A stretch of 64,000 nt of DNA from Phragmites australis (GCF_958298935.1 NC_084931.1:16581334-16645333); one strand, 5' to 3'; positions 9,698 to 22,051 are shown, counted from the first letter of the stretch. The notes: generated from the sequence alone by a model not told the origin. Numbers and translations: made by a program.

Positions 9698-11119
9698 TGT
9701 CGGTGTATCAAGAACCGGGGGTCCCCGAGTCCCGAGGCCAGGCCAGCCGTCCGCCACGTGTCACCATCCCGCGAGGTCCCTCCGGCGGGATGAGGAAAAT
9801 CTAAGTTCCGGGAAAAGATGCTCGGGGCCACAACCTATGGTCCCCGAGCACCCCAGTTCCCCGATGACCCGCAGAGTCCAAGTACAGGGAAGAAAGTGCT
9901 CGGGGAGGTGCCTGGTCGCCCCCGAGCACCCTAGTCCCCCGATGATCAGAAGAGCTAAGTTCCGGGAGAGAGCGCTCGGGGGGCTGCGTGCGGCAGCCCC
10001 GAGCGCTCGGTTCCCCGAGGGTCAGTACAAAAGTGCTCGGGAGAGAGTGCTCGGGGTTGCTCGTGGCAGCCCCTGAGCACTTGGTTCCCCGAAGGTTCGA
10101 GCAAGAGTGCCCGGGAGAGAGTGCTCGGGGAGGTGAACAGTACCCAGGAGCACTCGGTGCCCCGACGACCCAGAAAGGCCCCCGAGGGGCCCGCCGATGA
10201 GGTGTCAACCAGTCAGAGGTCCGAGACCGCATTTAATGGGCGTGCGCGGCCTGACATCCTAACATCTCCAACTGCTCCCGCCGCAATGTCAGTCCCTGCC
10301 GTGCTTTGGCAGAGAGGCGTGGGGCCATTAATTGCACGGGTCCCGTCCCGTATCATCCGGTGTATCTCGGGATACGTTGCCAGGATCAAGGCGTTCCGCC
10401 TGCCACCCTGCCGTGGCAGAGGAACAAGACAGGGTGGGCACGCCGGGTGCCTCTGTGGCTGCCCAGTGGGCCCTCTCAACGGCGCCCGTCGCCAGGGCGT
10501 CCACAGTGACGGGTGATCGGACGCGCGCCGCGTTTTTTCCACCGCCCCTGTCACTTCGCCCAGAGGGAATGATGACGCCTTTCTCAGTCGTGCTGTCTTG
10601 GAACTTGTGCCCCTTCTTTCCCGTTCGGGGTATGTCGTGGCCGGCGAGTGCATAAAAGGATGGGCATACAGAGAGATCGGAAAAAAGATAGATTGAATCA
10701 GAGACACGACCAAGACATCAAAACATCGGAGGAGAGAACAAGCCCAAGCAATCGACCGTACCACACTTAGACGAAGAACACTGCAAGCAAGCCTGAGCAG
10801 AGCTAGAACAAGGAGCCTCAAGCTCTCAGTTAGACAATATATTCTTGTAACCAGATATATTCCTGAGGAATCCCCCTCAGGGTGAGATATCGCATCCATA
10901 CAGGAGTAGGGTATTACGCCCCCGTGCTGCCCGAACCTGTCTAAACCCCGGTGCATTTACTTCCCTTTGCACTAGGTCGATCGTCCCCTACCACCGGCCG
11001 TTGCATTTATTTCCACTTCCATTTATTTCTCCGACGAACTTATTCAGGATCATCCCCCCGGCCGAATCTCTAAAAAGGGGTCTCTCGGGATCCCTGCGAC
11101 AGGAGTTAATCCTCCGACA
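9698..11119 (+). repeat. 5' LTR of the Tat-type Gypsy element
   Basis: It starts TGTCGGTGTATCA and ends CTCCGACA. U3 is packed with 'gtgctcggg' and 'cccgagcac' motifs. It is longer than the 3' LTR mainly because of two segments, near 9915 and 9985, that the 3' LTR lacks. Confidence 0.92.
10651..10659 (+). promoter_or_regulatory. TATA-like box of the Gypsy LTR
   Basis: 'cataaaagg' sits about 1 kb into the LTR at the usual U3/R position. The equivalent in the 3' LTR is near 23469. Confidence 0.5.
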
Positions 11120-11140
11120 GCTGGCGCGCCAGGTAGGGGG
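11120..11140 (+). promoter_or_regulatory. Primer binding site of the Tat-type element
   Basis: Directly after the LTR the sequence reads 'gctggcgcgccaggtagggg'. It starts TGG as expected for pairing with a tRNA 3' CCA end. I have not assigned the tRNA. Confidence 0.65.
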
Positions 11141-11184
11141 GAACATCCCTGAATCTGTTCGTTTGTTTTCTTCCATAGGAAAAG

Positions 11185-14100
11185 ATGGCCGGTGGACACC
11201 GTCTCCAGCGTTCCGGCTCCACTTCCAGTGACGGAGTGCTGCCCGACATCGAGGAGGCCCCAGTCGCTGCTGCGTTCCAGCAGCAGCCACTGTCTGCGCA
11301 CACGGCTTCCCCCTCCCAAGGGGACCAGGGTGCTGGGCCCAGCAGGGCCGCCGCCGCCGCCGCCGGTGCACCATCCGACCCCCAGCAGGTGGTCGAAACT
11401 CCGGCCGCCAGGTTCGCCTCTGGACAGCGCCGGGTGCCACTTCGGCGTAGACTCGCCTTTAGCGAGGCCAGCCCGGGGAGCACGCTGCTTGCGGCGCATG
11501 CTCTCCTGAGGCATCCGCCCGTCCAGGCAACGCCGAACACTCCGGAAGGCCGGTGGATCCATGACGTTGTCGCCCAGGTCGACACTGCTCGCCGCCAGGT
11601 GCTGGCCGGGAGTTCTCGCGCCACCACCCAGCGTGGCGCTGCCAAAACCGGCTCATCGACGGGCAACGTTCGCATGGGCCAGGGGGCCTCCAGGCGGAGC
11701 GCCACCCCCCTGGCCGTGTCCGAAGCCCGAGACCTCCGCTTGCGTCTCAACGAGCGGAGGGGCCACGAGGATGCGCACGTCACTCTCGAGCGCCAGCGGG
11801 AAAACCGGCAGGAGGCCGAGGTAGAGGATCAGGCTTCCTCTTTCCCGGCCCACGATCACCTGGAATCCCCGGCTCGCCGGCATTCACCACCAAGGACTCC
11901 CGCCCGCGCCACGGGGTACGACACCGGTTGCCGTGCCTTTACCACTGAGCTCCGTCGGGTCAAGTGGCCCTCCAAGTTTCGCCCCGAGCTGCTGGAGAAG
12001 TACGATGGATCCATCGACCCCATCGAGTTCCTCCAGATCTACACTACGGCCGTCCAAGCGGCCGAAGGCAGCGAAAAGGTGATGGCGAATTATTTCCATG
12101 TTGCCTTGAGGGGCTCTGCCCGTTCTTGGCTCAAGAACTTACCCCCAGGGTCTGTTAGCTCCTGGGATGACCTCTGCCACCAGTTCGTGGCTAATTTTCA
12201 GGGCACATTCACGCGCCCCGGTTTGGAGTGCGACCTCCACGCCGTCAAGCAACAGGAGGGGGAGACGCTGCGGTGCTTTATTCAGCGCTTCAGCTAGGTC
12301 CGCAACACCATCCCGCGGGTAGCTCCCCACGCTGTCATCGTCGCCTTCCGGCAGGGCGTCCGCGACGAGCGGATGCTCGAAAAGCTAGGTATGCACGAAA
12401 TCGAAACCACTGCAGAGCTCTTCGCACTTGCCGATAAGTGCGCCAAGGCGGCGGAGGCCCGGGCGTGGCATGCTCCACGCCCCACCGCCGACCAGCCAAG
12501 TTCTTCCCGTTTCGATAGGCTGGAAAAGAAGAAGAGAAGAAAGCGCGAAGCCGCTCTTGTCGAGCCGGCCCAGGGCCCCGCCCATAGGCCGGCCCAAGAG
12601 CCCGACAGCCGGCAAGAGCGCCGGGCGGCCGCCGATAGACGGCCCGCGCCCGCAAGGGCCCCTGCCAGGGCCCCTCCACGGGCCCCGGCTCCCGCGAGGG
12701 CCCCGACACCAGCTAGGGCACCTGCTCCCGCAAGAGCCCCGGCACCCGGTCGGGCTCCTGCTCCAGCGAGGGTCCCCGCTCCCGCGGGGCCCGAGCCAGG
12801 CAAATGGTGCCCCATACACCAGACCAGATGGCACGATCTCACGGAGTGTCGTACGGTCAAAGGTCTCATCGAGCAACGCCAGAGGGAGCGCGACGAGTCC
12901 CGCGGGGGAGGCGATGCTAAGGCCGCCCCCGACAACGCCGAGCTCGGCTTCCAGGAGCCCGAGCATGCCGTCGCCTTCATCGACGGAGGCGCCTACACGC
13001 CTTCCTCGCACTGTGGCATCAAGGTCATGCAGCGCGAGGTGTGCTCGGCAACCCCGAGCGAGGAGGCCGCCAGGCCCCTGAGGTGGTCGGACGCCCTGAT
13101 CACGTTCAGCATGGCCGACCACCCCGCGAGTACTGCGGCCGTGGGGCGACTACCCCTGGTAGTGTCCCCCACCGTCTATAATGTCAAGGTTGGCAGAGTG
13201 CTGATCGATGGGGGTGCGAGCCTCAACCTCCTATCCAAGGAGGCCTTCGAAAAGCTGCAGGTGTCCTCCAGGCGCCTAAGGCCGTCACTCCCATTCTGCG
13301 GAGTGACACCCGGGCACTCTCTGCCCCTTGGGCAGGTCGAGCTACCCGTGACCTTTGGGAATCGGGACAACTTCCGCACGGAGAACGTCCTCTTCGACGT
13401 TGCGGAGCTCCCCCTCCCCTACAACGCCATCCTCGAGCGTCCGGCGCTTGCCAAGTTCATGATGGCCGCGCATTATGCGTATCTCACGGTTAAGATACCG
13501 GGCCCAGTGGGCCCCATCTCCGTGATTGCCGACTCCGGCGGCGCCGTCTCCTGCGCCGAGCAATCGTACATGGCTCTGGTTTCAACACGGGCCGAAGTCG
13601 AAGGCTGCATAGGGGGCCTGGGACCTTCTTCATCCAAACCCCGACTCGCCGCCGACGCCTCTGTTCCTACGAAGGAGGTCGTGGTGGGCGAAGGCGCTAT
13701 CCAGGTCGTCCGGATCGGCGGTGACCTGGGCAGCAAATAGGAAAGCGCGCTCGTCACCTTCCTCCGGGCCAACGCAGACGTGTTTGCATGGCAACCATCC
13801 GACATGCCCGGGATCCCTAGGGAGGTGATCGAGCATCACTTGGCGGTGCGCCCGGACGCCCGCCCAGTGAAGCAGAAGGTCCGGCAGCAGGCGCCTGAGC
13901 GCCAGGAGTTCATCCGGGAGTAGGTCAGCAAGTTCCTTAATGCCGGATTTATCTGAGAGGTCCTCCACCCCAACTGGCTGGCAAATCCAGTCATCGTCCC
14001 GAAGGCCAACGGCAAGCTCCGCATGTGTGTGGACTACACCGACCTAAATAAGGCTTGCCCTAAAGATCCTTTTCCCTTACCCCGCATTGATCAAATTGTA

Positions 14101-17100
14101 GATGCAACCGCGGGATGCGATCTTTTATGTTTTTTAGATGCAAACTCTGGGTATCACCAGATCCGCCTGGCCGTAGAGGACGAAGAAAAAACTGCTTTTA
14201 CCACTCCGGTGGGGACTTACTGTTATATGTCAATGCCTTTTGGTTTGCGCAATGCTGGATCTTCTTTCCAGCGTGCCATTCGCATTACCCTTGATTCACA
14301 GGTTGGCCGCAACGTCGAGGCCTACATCGACGATCTCGTGGTCAAGTCCCGAGACTGCGCCACCCTGCTCGAGGACCTTGCCGAGACTTTCAACAGTCTC
14401 CGCACCACCCGCCTCAAGCTCAACCCCGAGAAGTGTGTCTTCGGGGTGCCGGCAGGCAAGCTCCTCGGTTTCTTGGTTTCTGACCGAGGAATCGAGGCCA
14501 ATCCAGAGAAGATCCGGGCCATCGAGCAGATGCGACCCCCGGCTCGACTCAAAGAAGTCCAGCGTCTCGCCGGCTGCATGGCGGCCCTCGGGCGCTTCAT
14601 CTCCAAGCTCGGGGAGCGAGGGCTCCCCCTCTTCAAGCTTCTGAAGAAGACCAGTCGTTTCGACTGGACGCCGGAGGCCGAGCAGGCCTTCCGCGATCTG
14701 AAGAAATACCTCACCTCGCCACCCGTGCTGGTGGCTCCCTCCGAAGGCGAGCCCCTGCTGCTCTACGTCTCGGCCACTCCTCAGGTCGTGAGCATGGTGC
14801 TAGTGGTGGAGCGTGATGAGTGTGCGGGGCCACGTGCTGGGTCCCAGCTCCCAGTGGCCCCCGAGCACTCACCCGTCCTCGCGGCTCCCCCCGAGCAGGG
14901 TGTCGAGCCCGAGCTCTTGGTTCCCCCCGAGCAAGGGGTCGAGCCCGAGCACTTAGCTCCCCCTGAGCGCGGGGTCGAGTCCGAGCACTTTGCTCCTCCC
15001 GACCAGGGAGTCGAGCCCGAGCACCCAGCCAGCCCCGACCACGCCGCCAAGCCTGGGGGCTGCAGCAGCCTCTCGGGTAAAGCTGCCGTCCGGGCCCGCC
15101 GGGTACAGAGACCGGTGTACTTCGTCAGTGAAGTCCTCCGGAAGGCCAAAACAAGGTATCCCTAGGCTCAGAAGCTGCTCTACACCGTGCTCATCGCTTC
15201 CCGGAAGCTGCGCCACTACTTTCAAGCGCACAAGGTCTCGGTGGTTACCACGTATCCATTGGGACCCATTCTCCGGAACCGAGAAGGCACCGGGCGTGTC
15301 GTCAAGTGGGCGGTGGAGCTGGCGGAATTTGACCTGCACTTTGTCAATCGCCAGGCGATCAAAAGCCAGGTGCTCTCCAATTTTGTGGCAGAGTATTTCT
15401 GCGTATCCCGGGCACGACGTGCCTGGGTACTGGGTCATGCACTTCGACGGTTCCCTCTCGCTAAAAGGCCCGGGGGCCGGAGTGGTTCTCACCTCCCCAC
15501 CGGGTGAAGAGCTCCGGTACGTCGTGCAGTTGCAGTTCCGCGCATCCAACAACATGGCGAAATATGAAGGTCTCATCGCCGGCCTCCGAGCTGCGGTGGG
15601 GCTCGGGATTCGTCACCTCCTGGTCAAAGGGGACTCCCAACTTGTGGTCAACCAGGTATCCAAGGAGTACCAGTGCACGGATCCTCAAATGGCGACGTAC
15701 GTGGCAGCTGTCAAGTAGCTGGAGAGGCGCTTCGATGGTCTGGAGTTGCGGTACATCCCTCACCATGACAACACTCTGGCTGACGAGCTCTCCCGCCTGG
15801 CCTCCTCTCGTGCGTGCGTCCCTACCGGAGTCTTTGAAGAAAGACTCGCACGGCCTTCCGTCCTGCCTGCCGAACAGGACGAAGGGGAAACCTCGAACTC
15901 ACTTCAGGGGACCCCGGCAGTGCCCTCAGTGGGAAGCCCCGTCAGGGTGCCGCCGTCCAGCGAGTGTGCTGCACTCGCTGAATGTTCTCAAGATGCCTCG
16001 TGGATGTCCGACATCCGAGGGTACTTGAAGGAAAAGTCCCTTCCCGGGGATGAGGCGTCTGCCGAAAGAGTTGCTCGGCAGTCCAGACGCTATACCATAG
16101 TAGATGGGGATCTCTACCGACGTAGCGCAGGAGGTGTCCTCCTGAAATGCATCTCCCGGGCAGAAGGCGGCGAACTTCTCGCTGAGATCCACGAGGGCGA
16201 GTGCGGTGGCCATTCATCGTTCCGCACGCTGGTCGGGAAGGCCTTCCGGCAAGGTTTCTACTGGCCTACAACTCTTCAGGATGCTTCCGAGCTGGTTCGG
16301 CACTGCAGGGCATGCCAGTTCCACGCAAAGCAGATTCACCAGCCAGCTCAGGCTCTTCACACCATCCCCTTGTCATGGGGGTTGGACATTCTGGGTCCAT
16401 TCCCCCGAGCAATTGGGGGCTATGAGTACCTCTACGTCGCCATCGACAAGTTCACCAAGTGGCCGGAGGCGGTCCCAGTCATCAAGGTGACCAAGAACAC
16501 GGCGCTCCAGTTTATCCGCGGTGTCACCAGTCGCTTTGGCGTCCCGAACCGGATCATCACCGACAATGGCACCCAGTTCACGAGTGCCCTGTTCGAGGAC
16601 TACTGCGAAGACCTCGGCATCAAGCTCTGCTTCGCCTCCGTCACTCATCCCCGGAGTAACGGGCAAGTCGAGCGCGCCAACGCGGAGATACTGAAGGGCC
16701 TCAAAACCCGAACCTATGACATGCTCGCCAAGCACGAGAAGGGATGGGTGGACGAGCTGCCCGCCGTGCTATGGGCTAATCGGACCACGCCAAGCCGCGC
16801 CACCGGGGAGACTCCATTCTTCCTCGTCTACGGCGCTGAGGTGGTCCTCCCCTCCGAGCTCACTCTAGGCTCCCCTCGGGTGCATGCATATTCTGAGGGT
16901 GAGCAGGAGCAGCAAAAGCACGACAACGTTGACTACCTGGAAGAGCGCCGGTGGTGTGCCGCCGTCCGGGCGGCTCGGTACCAGCAGAATCTGCGGCGAT
17001 ACCATCTGCGCCATGTCCGGGCCCGGTCTCTCGAGGTGGGGGACCTAGTTCTCCGACGCGTCCAGTCGCGCGAAGGAAAGAATAAGCTGTCCCCTATGTG

Positions 17101-17221
17101 GGAAGGTCCCTTCACCGTGATCGGGGTCCCGCGGGAAGGTTCTTTCAGGTTGGCAGCAGAAGATGGGCAACCGCTCCCGAACCCGTGGAACATCGAGCAC
17201 CTGCGCAAGTTCTATCCGTAG
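11185..17221 (+). pseudogene. gag-pol polyprotein of the Tat-type Gypsy element, broken
   Basis: The frame from the ATG at 11185 encodes a capsid domain (Retrotrans_gag type, residues ~250-395), a Pro/Ala-rich linker, a zinc-knuckle-like WCPIH...EC (~541), an aspartic protease motif LIDGGAS (13201) and a reverse transcriptase with YIDD at 14323-14334. A Ty3-type RNase H (~14700-15395) follows, in which the first catalytic Asp is not seen. After a frameshift near 15395-15415 a second RNase H (15420-15815) keeps FDGS, AKYEG, KGDSQ and TLADE. Integrase has its HHCC finger (~16170-16330) and the DDE residues at 16385, 16562 and 16670. In-frame stops are at 12295, 13738, 13921, 13954, 15163 and 15716. 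The role would be particle formation, cDNA synthesis and integration. Confidence 0.92.
14815..15105 (+). repeat. Repeat-bearing insertion inside the first RNase H
   Basis: About 95 residues sit between the LVVER strand and the RPVYFVSEVL strand of RNase H, where related elements have only a short acidic loop. They contain four to five copies of a ~16-residue unit of the form PPEQGVEPEHLA. At DNA level the unit contains 'cccgagcac', the motif that fills the U3 of this element's LTR. The frame stays open across it. Confidence 0.8.
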
Positions 17222-18876
17222 ACGGCCATGCTCGCGGCTCAGGTCAACCAGGCCGGGGGGCTTCCCCCTGCCCAAGTTGACCGGGGGCTACCACTCATTG
17301 GGTAAGTCACCCAACCTTGTAAAATTTGTCAATTCAATGTAAATCTCAATATTCAGTCGTATGTCAATTTCTTTTTCCTGGATTCCGTATGTTTAATCTG
17401 TCTGGTGAGATGCTCGATTGTGCAAGAAAAAGTTCGCTCTCATTTTCCCCGCTGATAAAAGAATCCCAATCGGTATGCACGCGGGCAGTTGCCGCTGACT
17501 TACGTCCGATGTGGTAGGCTGTGGTGTTTGGTGTCGTGACAGGCTCCCGGGCACTACCGAGTTCCTGGGCGCTCTAGGTAATCCTATCGCTCGAGCTGCT
17601 CGAGTAGTCCGGAGCCCAGGCCCCAGGGGCGGGCTGTCGGTGCTCGGTCTGGTCTGTCATACCCGAGTGCCACCGGACCATAGGACCTCTGGGTTATGCC
17701 TCTGTCTGCTCTTGTCCGCCGGTCTGGGTATTCGAGAGGTCTCGGGTCGAAAACGAGAGCAGTCTATAACAAGTACCACACTGACAGAGCGCACCAAGCA
17801 AAGAAATTCCCTTTTCTCTCTTAAGTCACAGGCCGACAATCAAGAGCCGCTCGACCACGAGGGCCTCGATGCCCAAGTCACTGATCGGCCCCAAGGGTCC
17901 TCGGGTGGTCCTACCGCTTAGGCATGAGTGGTCGAAATCACCCGACCCCAGGATCCTCGCGTGCCCCTTGACGCTCGGGCGCTCCGGCTGAAGGAACCAA
18001 GTCCTTGGGCACCCCGAGCTGGGAAGCACACGCCCCTCCTGGATCGGTTGCCTGGAAGGCCGACAGCTGTCCGGTGAGTGGTTAAATTCAGACAAATTTA
18101 CGCTCAATAGTCATCCTCGGGGGCTCTCGTATTCTAATCTGCCCGGTGAGATGATCTCCTCGCACACAAAACCCTACCGTGTGTCTACTTTTTCCTGGAA
18201 CGATAGAACGATTCGTAGAAAGGTGTACCGCACGTGTGGTAATGTCCAACCGAAGCCCTTCGTGGTGGTCGTGGTGTTCGGTCCGCTTTTAAAGACCCCG
18301 AGCACTACCGAGTCCGTGGGTGCCCTGGGTAATCCTATCACTCGAGCCACTCGAGTAGTCCAGAGCCTAGGCCTCAGGGGCGGGCTGTTAGTGCTCGGTT
18401 CGGTCCGTCTTAAGCCCGGGCACCACCGAACCATGGGGACTCTTGGTCACATTTCCGCCCGTGCGCGTCTCTAGTCTACTGACCGAGTGGTCGCAAGGTG
18501 AAAAAGTATTCACCGGTCATGGCGTGTTCCGTGCTGGATCAATCCATCTCCCGCGCAAGGAAGTTCGTGTCTTTGTCTTTTGACTTAGATGATGCGGACT
18601 CACGAGGGCTCGGGGGCTGAACGCGCCAAGAACGACGATCGGGACGACTTCGTTCTCGAGGACGGAAAGGTCGGGAACGGTCCGACTGAGTACTCCCCGG
18701 GGCTTCGAGGCAAAACATCAGAAGAAGCACTAAGTACTCAAAAGCAATGGAGTTGCAAGCCCAAAGAAAAGCTGCCATTATATTCACAAGGAAAATGCAA
18801 GCATTTCTGAGAGATCGCTCCCATATTTACATCCATCCAAGATAAAAACAAAAGAAAAGGAAACTACTACAAAAGC
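17222..18876 (+). repeat. Spacer between pol and the antisense gene, with a ~745 bp tandem pair
   Basis: No gene is seen. Two diverged copies of a unit are offset by 741-751 bp: 'aatctg..cggtgagatg' at 17395 and 18136, 'gcactaccgag' at 17551 and 18302, each followed by 'gggtaatcctatc' or 'aggtaatcctatc' and 'ctcgagtagtcc'. The second unit is incomplete. Tandem repeats in this position are typical of Tat-type elements. Confidence 0.65.
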
Positions 18877-21800
18877 CTAATTGGCGGCGGAGCCGTCATC
18901 GGAGTCGTCTGGGCCATCCCCGGGGGCTGGCGGCGGCGGCACTTCCCGCCTGAAGCCGGCCGCCACCTCGGCAGCGGTACTCCGAACCGCTTCCCGGGCG
19001 GCCTCTCCCTCGGCTTCGACCACTCCTTCTCGCGTCGGCTCCAGCGGGAAGTTCGGGTCTCTGCTCCGGTAGCAGGCCAGAACGTGCTCGGCCACCGCGT
19101 GGGCCAAGCCGCGTCCTTCCCGGGCGGCAAGTTCCTGGACGGCCCAGGGCAGCGCCTCGAGGCGCTCGCAGACTTGTTGAAGCCCTAGGACTTGTCGTGC
19201 GGGGCTATCACTCTTCTCATCCGCAACGAGTCGCCCAAGACCGGCCCTCTCCACGGCCCGCCGCATCCGCTGGAGTATGTCTTCCAACATATGCTGCAGG
19301 TTGACCCGCGAGACGAAGGCAGTCTCGAGCTTCTCCTTCGCGGCCTGAAGCTGCTCCTCGAGTCCCTGGCCCCTGGCCGCGCCAGAAGAACCGCCGTCGG
19401 TTGCGGAGCCGGCGGCTTGCTTTGCCTACGCCACCAGTTCGGACAAGGCACGCTCACGGGCGGTCAGCTCCGCCTCGTGTTTAGCGTTCTCCTCCTCCCT
19501 GGTGGTGACGACCGCTACCACCGTGGCAGCCTCCCCCTCTCGACGACTCAGCTCCCCCTCCCGGCGGGTCAGCACGTCCTCCTGGTGGGCCAGTGAGTCC
19601 TCCCGGGTGCCCAGATCCGCCGCCGTGATCTCATTGTCGACCTCCCGGAGGGAGAGGTCCTCCTCCCACCGGCGGATATCTTCTTCAACTTTTCGGAGGA
19701 CTTCTTTCCAACGCTGGAGGCCGGCGCGCGTTTGATCGGCCTCGCCCTCTCGGCGGGTCAGCTCAGCCCGGAGCTCCTCCGCCGCCTTCTCGCGGACCGC
19801 GACCGCTTCCTCCCTCTCCTGTGCTTGCCCCGCCCTGGCAAGGGCCTCGGCAGCTTGCTACCGCAAAGCCTCAACCAGGCGGGCGGCGTCTTCTCGCTCC
19901 TGCGCGGCTTCGGCGTGGGCGGCCTTCAAAATCTCCCATTCCCGCGCGGCCTCCGCGCGGGTATCTTCCAGGAGTTTCTGCTCCCGGGCGGCTGCCGCGC
20001 GAGCCTCATCCTGGGCGCTCGCAAGCTGCGCCCTCTCCAAGACCAGCCGGGCGCGCTCTGCTTCGAGCTGCACCTCCTTCGCGTCCACCGCCGCGCCCAG
20101 CCGCCCGACCGCCATCTGGACGCCCTCGATCGCAGCCAAGAAGGGGTCGGCAGGCCAGCCGGGCGCCGGTGAGGTGCTGTTTTCCCCGTGATCCGCCTCT
20201 GGGGGTTCGGGGTCCCCAAGGGACGCCACACAATCATCCGCCCCGGGCTCGGCACGCCCGGGGTAGGTTGGACCGCCGCCGGGCGCTCGGGTGACGGCCG
20301 CATTCCCGCCTCGGCCGCCGCATCCGCCGGCCCCGGCAAGGTCGCTGCTTCCGCCACCATCCGCCCCGGGCTCTGCATGCCCGGGGTAGGTTCCACCGGC
20401 GCCGTAGGTTCGGGCGACGGCTCCGTCCTCCCCTCGGCCACCGCTTTCGCCGTCCTCCCCTAGGCCGCCGCGTCTGCTGGCGCCCTCGCCATCGCTGCGT
20501 CCGCCTGCCTCGGCACGGCCAGCGGACTTGGCTCTGGCACCGGCGCTGGTGCTCCTTCGATCGCAGCGGCACCCGTGGGCGGCCTGCGGGAGACAGACGA
20601 AGGTTAAAAAATCGAAGCCTAGTTCGGGCAAAGAGCGCCCAAGAAGGAGCGAAGAATGAAACTTACTCGGTCGTCGTCCCCCGGTACTGCCATTTGGCCG
20701 TCGAGAGCCTGAAGTCCGGGTCCGGCGGTGCCGGCCCGGAATCCTCGCGTCTCCTCTTCCGCCGGGGGCTCGGCGGGGCCGCCGCATGGTTCCCAGGCGC
20801 CGGGTCTGGCCCCATCCTCACAAGACGTGGTTCCAGGACCGGGAACGCCGCCGCTGCCGATGGCGATGGCGGGGAGTCCGGCACTGGGATGTAGACTCGG
20901 GGGTGCTCCCCCCGATCCCCCAGCGCCGCCGCTACTACGCTGTCAGCGGTGCCCTCTTCTCTGGTGCGGCGGTTGCTGTCCGTAGCGGCCCCGCCACCAG
21001 CCTGCGCTGGGCTGTTCATGGCCTCCTCGCTGGCCAACTCCTCCAACCCAGGGAGCTCGGGGGCCTCGGGGCTCCGGCTCCTCGGCCGGTCCACGAGCCC
21101 CTGGGCATCGAACTCCAGCAGCTTCGCCATGATCGCCGCGCGCTCAGGGTTTGCGCAGAGCTCCATCTCCGGCCACGGGAGCTCCGCCCGACTCATGTCT
21201 TCCACTTCGGTCACCACTCGGGTCATGCCCCTCAGCTCCGCTGGGCCCAGGCCCCTGCTTGCGCCGATTTGGGTCCGGGTGATATCCTCGGGCCTGGTGT
21301 AGAGCTAGCACGGCCGGGCCTGCTCCCGCAGGGGCGCCAGGCGACAGTGCAAGAAGTCCGCCACCACCATTACTGAGGTCAGCCCGGAGTCACGCAGGAG
21401 CCTGATGCGCTCGAACACCGGCTCCAACCTCGCGTCCTCCGGCGGCGGTACCTCCCACGTCGACTTGCGGGGCTCCGCCGCCGCTTCCGGTAGAGCGAGA
21501 CGATCATGGGGGTCGACGTTGACGAAAAACCAGTCCCGTCGCCACTCCTCCCATTTGCTGTGCAGCACCTAGGGGATGTACTGCTCCCCCAAGCCGTCTC
21601 GCAGCCGAAGATTGCAGCACCCCGCGACATCCAACGTATTGTACCCCCTCTTCTTTCCGGCCGACCGCAGGACGAAGAAGTGTCGGAGCAGCGTCACCGA
21701 AGGCGCCACTCCCACGAACATCTCGCAAAAGTGCGCGAAGACTGCCAGCACCACGACGGAGTTGGGGCTCAAGTGCACCAGTTGGATGCCGTAGGTGTCG

Positions 21801-22051
21801 AGAACTTGGAGGAAGAAGATTGAAAACGGCGGCACCAACCCCGCCACCACGAAAGAAGTGAACAAAACAATCCGCCCGGGAACGGTCGTCGCTGGCGGGA
21901 AGTTCACCGGCATCACCACCATGGCTCCCTCCTGCCCCTCGGGGACCAGCAGCTTCCTAATTTTGGCCGCCGCCTCTTCATTCTTCAGACGAGACTCCGG
22001 CAGTACGCCGTCTGGAGTCCTGTCATGACGGCCTCCTCCGGCTCTCGGCAT
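18877..22051 (-). pseudogene. Antisense gene of the Tat-type element (PF04195, 'putative gypsy type transposon' protein)
   Basis: Read on minus from the ATG at 22049-22051, the N-terminal ~230 residues match the plant 'putative gypsy type transposon' domain: PPFSIFFLQVL, then QLVHLSPNSVVVLAVFAHFCEMF. Then comes an acidic Pro/Ser-rich stretch with a basic PRRKRRRE patch. A likely 83-bp intron (20584-20666) has GTAAGT and CCCGCAG borders. The rest is a long Glu/Ala/Arg-rich coiled coil (about 20150-18950) ending DDSDDGSAAN. Stops interrupt it near 21568, 21305, 19858 and 19430; all read TAG where CAG fits. An upstream in-frame ATG at 22165 is possible. Its role is unknown; the coiled coil suggests a binding protein. 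Confidence 0.8.

Noticed and set aside
9801..10956. Long minus-strand frames in the Gypsy LTRs (143 and 247 residues, again near 22561-23774)
   Set aside because: They appear in both LTRs because the LTRs are duplicates; composition follows the 'ccccgagc' repeats and no domain is visible.
12294..13122. Long minus-strand frames opposite gag (228 and 245 residues)
   Set aside because: They mirror the GC-rich, Ala/Pro-rich gag linker on the other strand; the plus-strand frame has the Gag and protease motifs.
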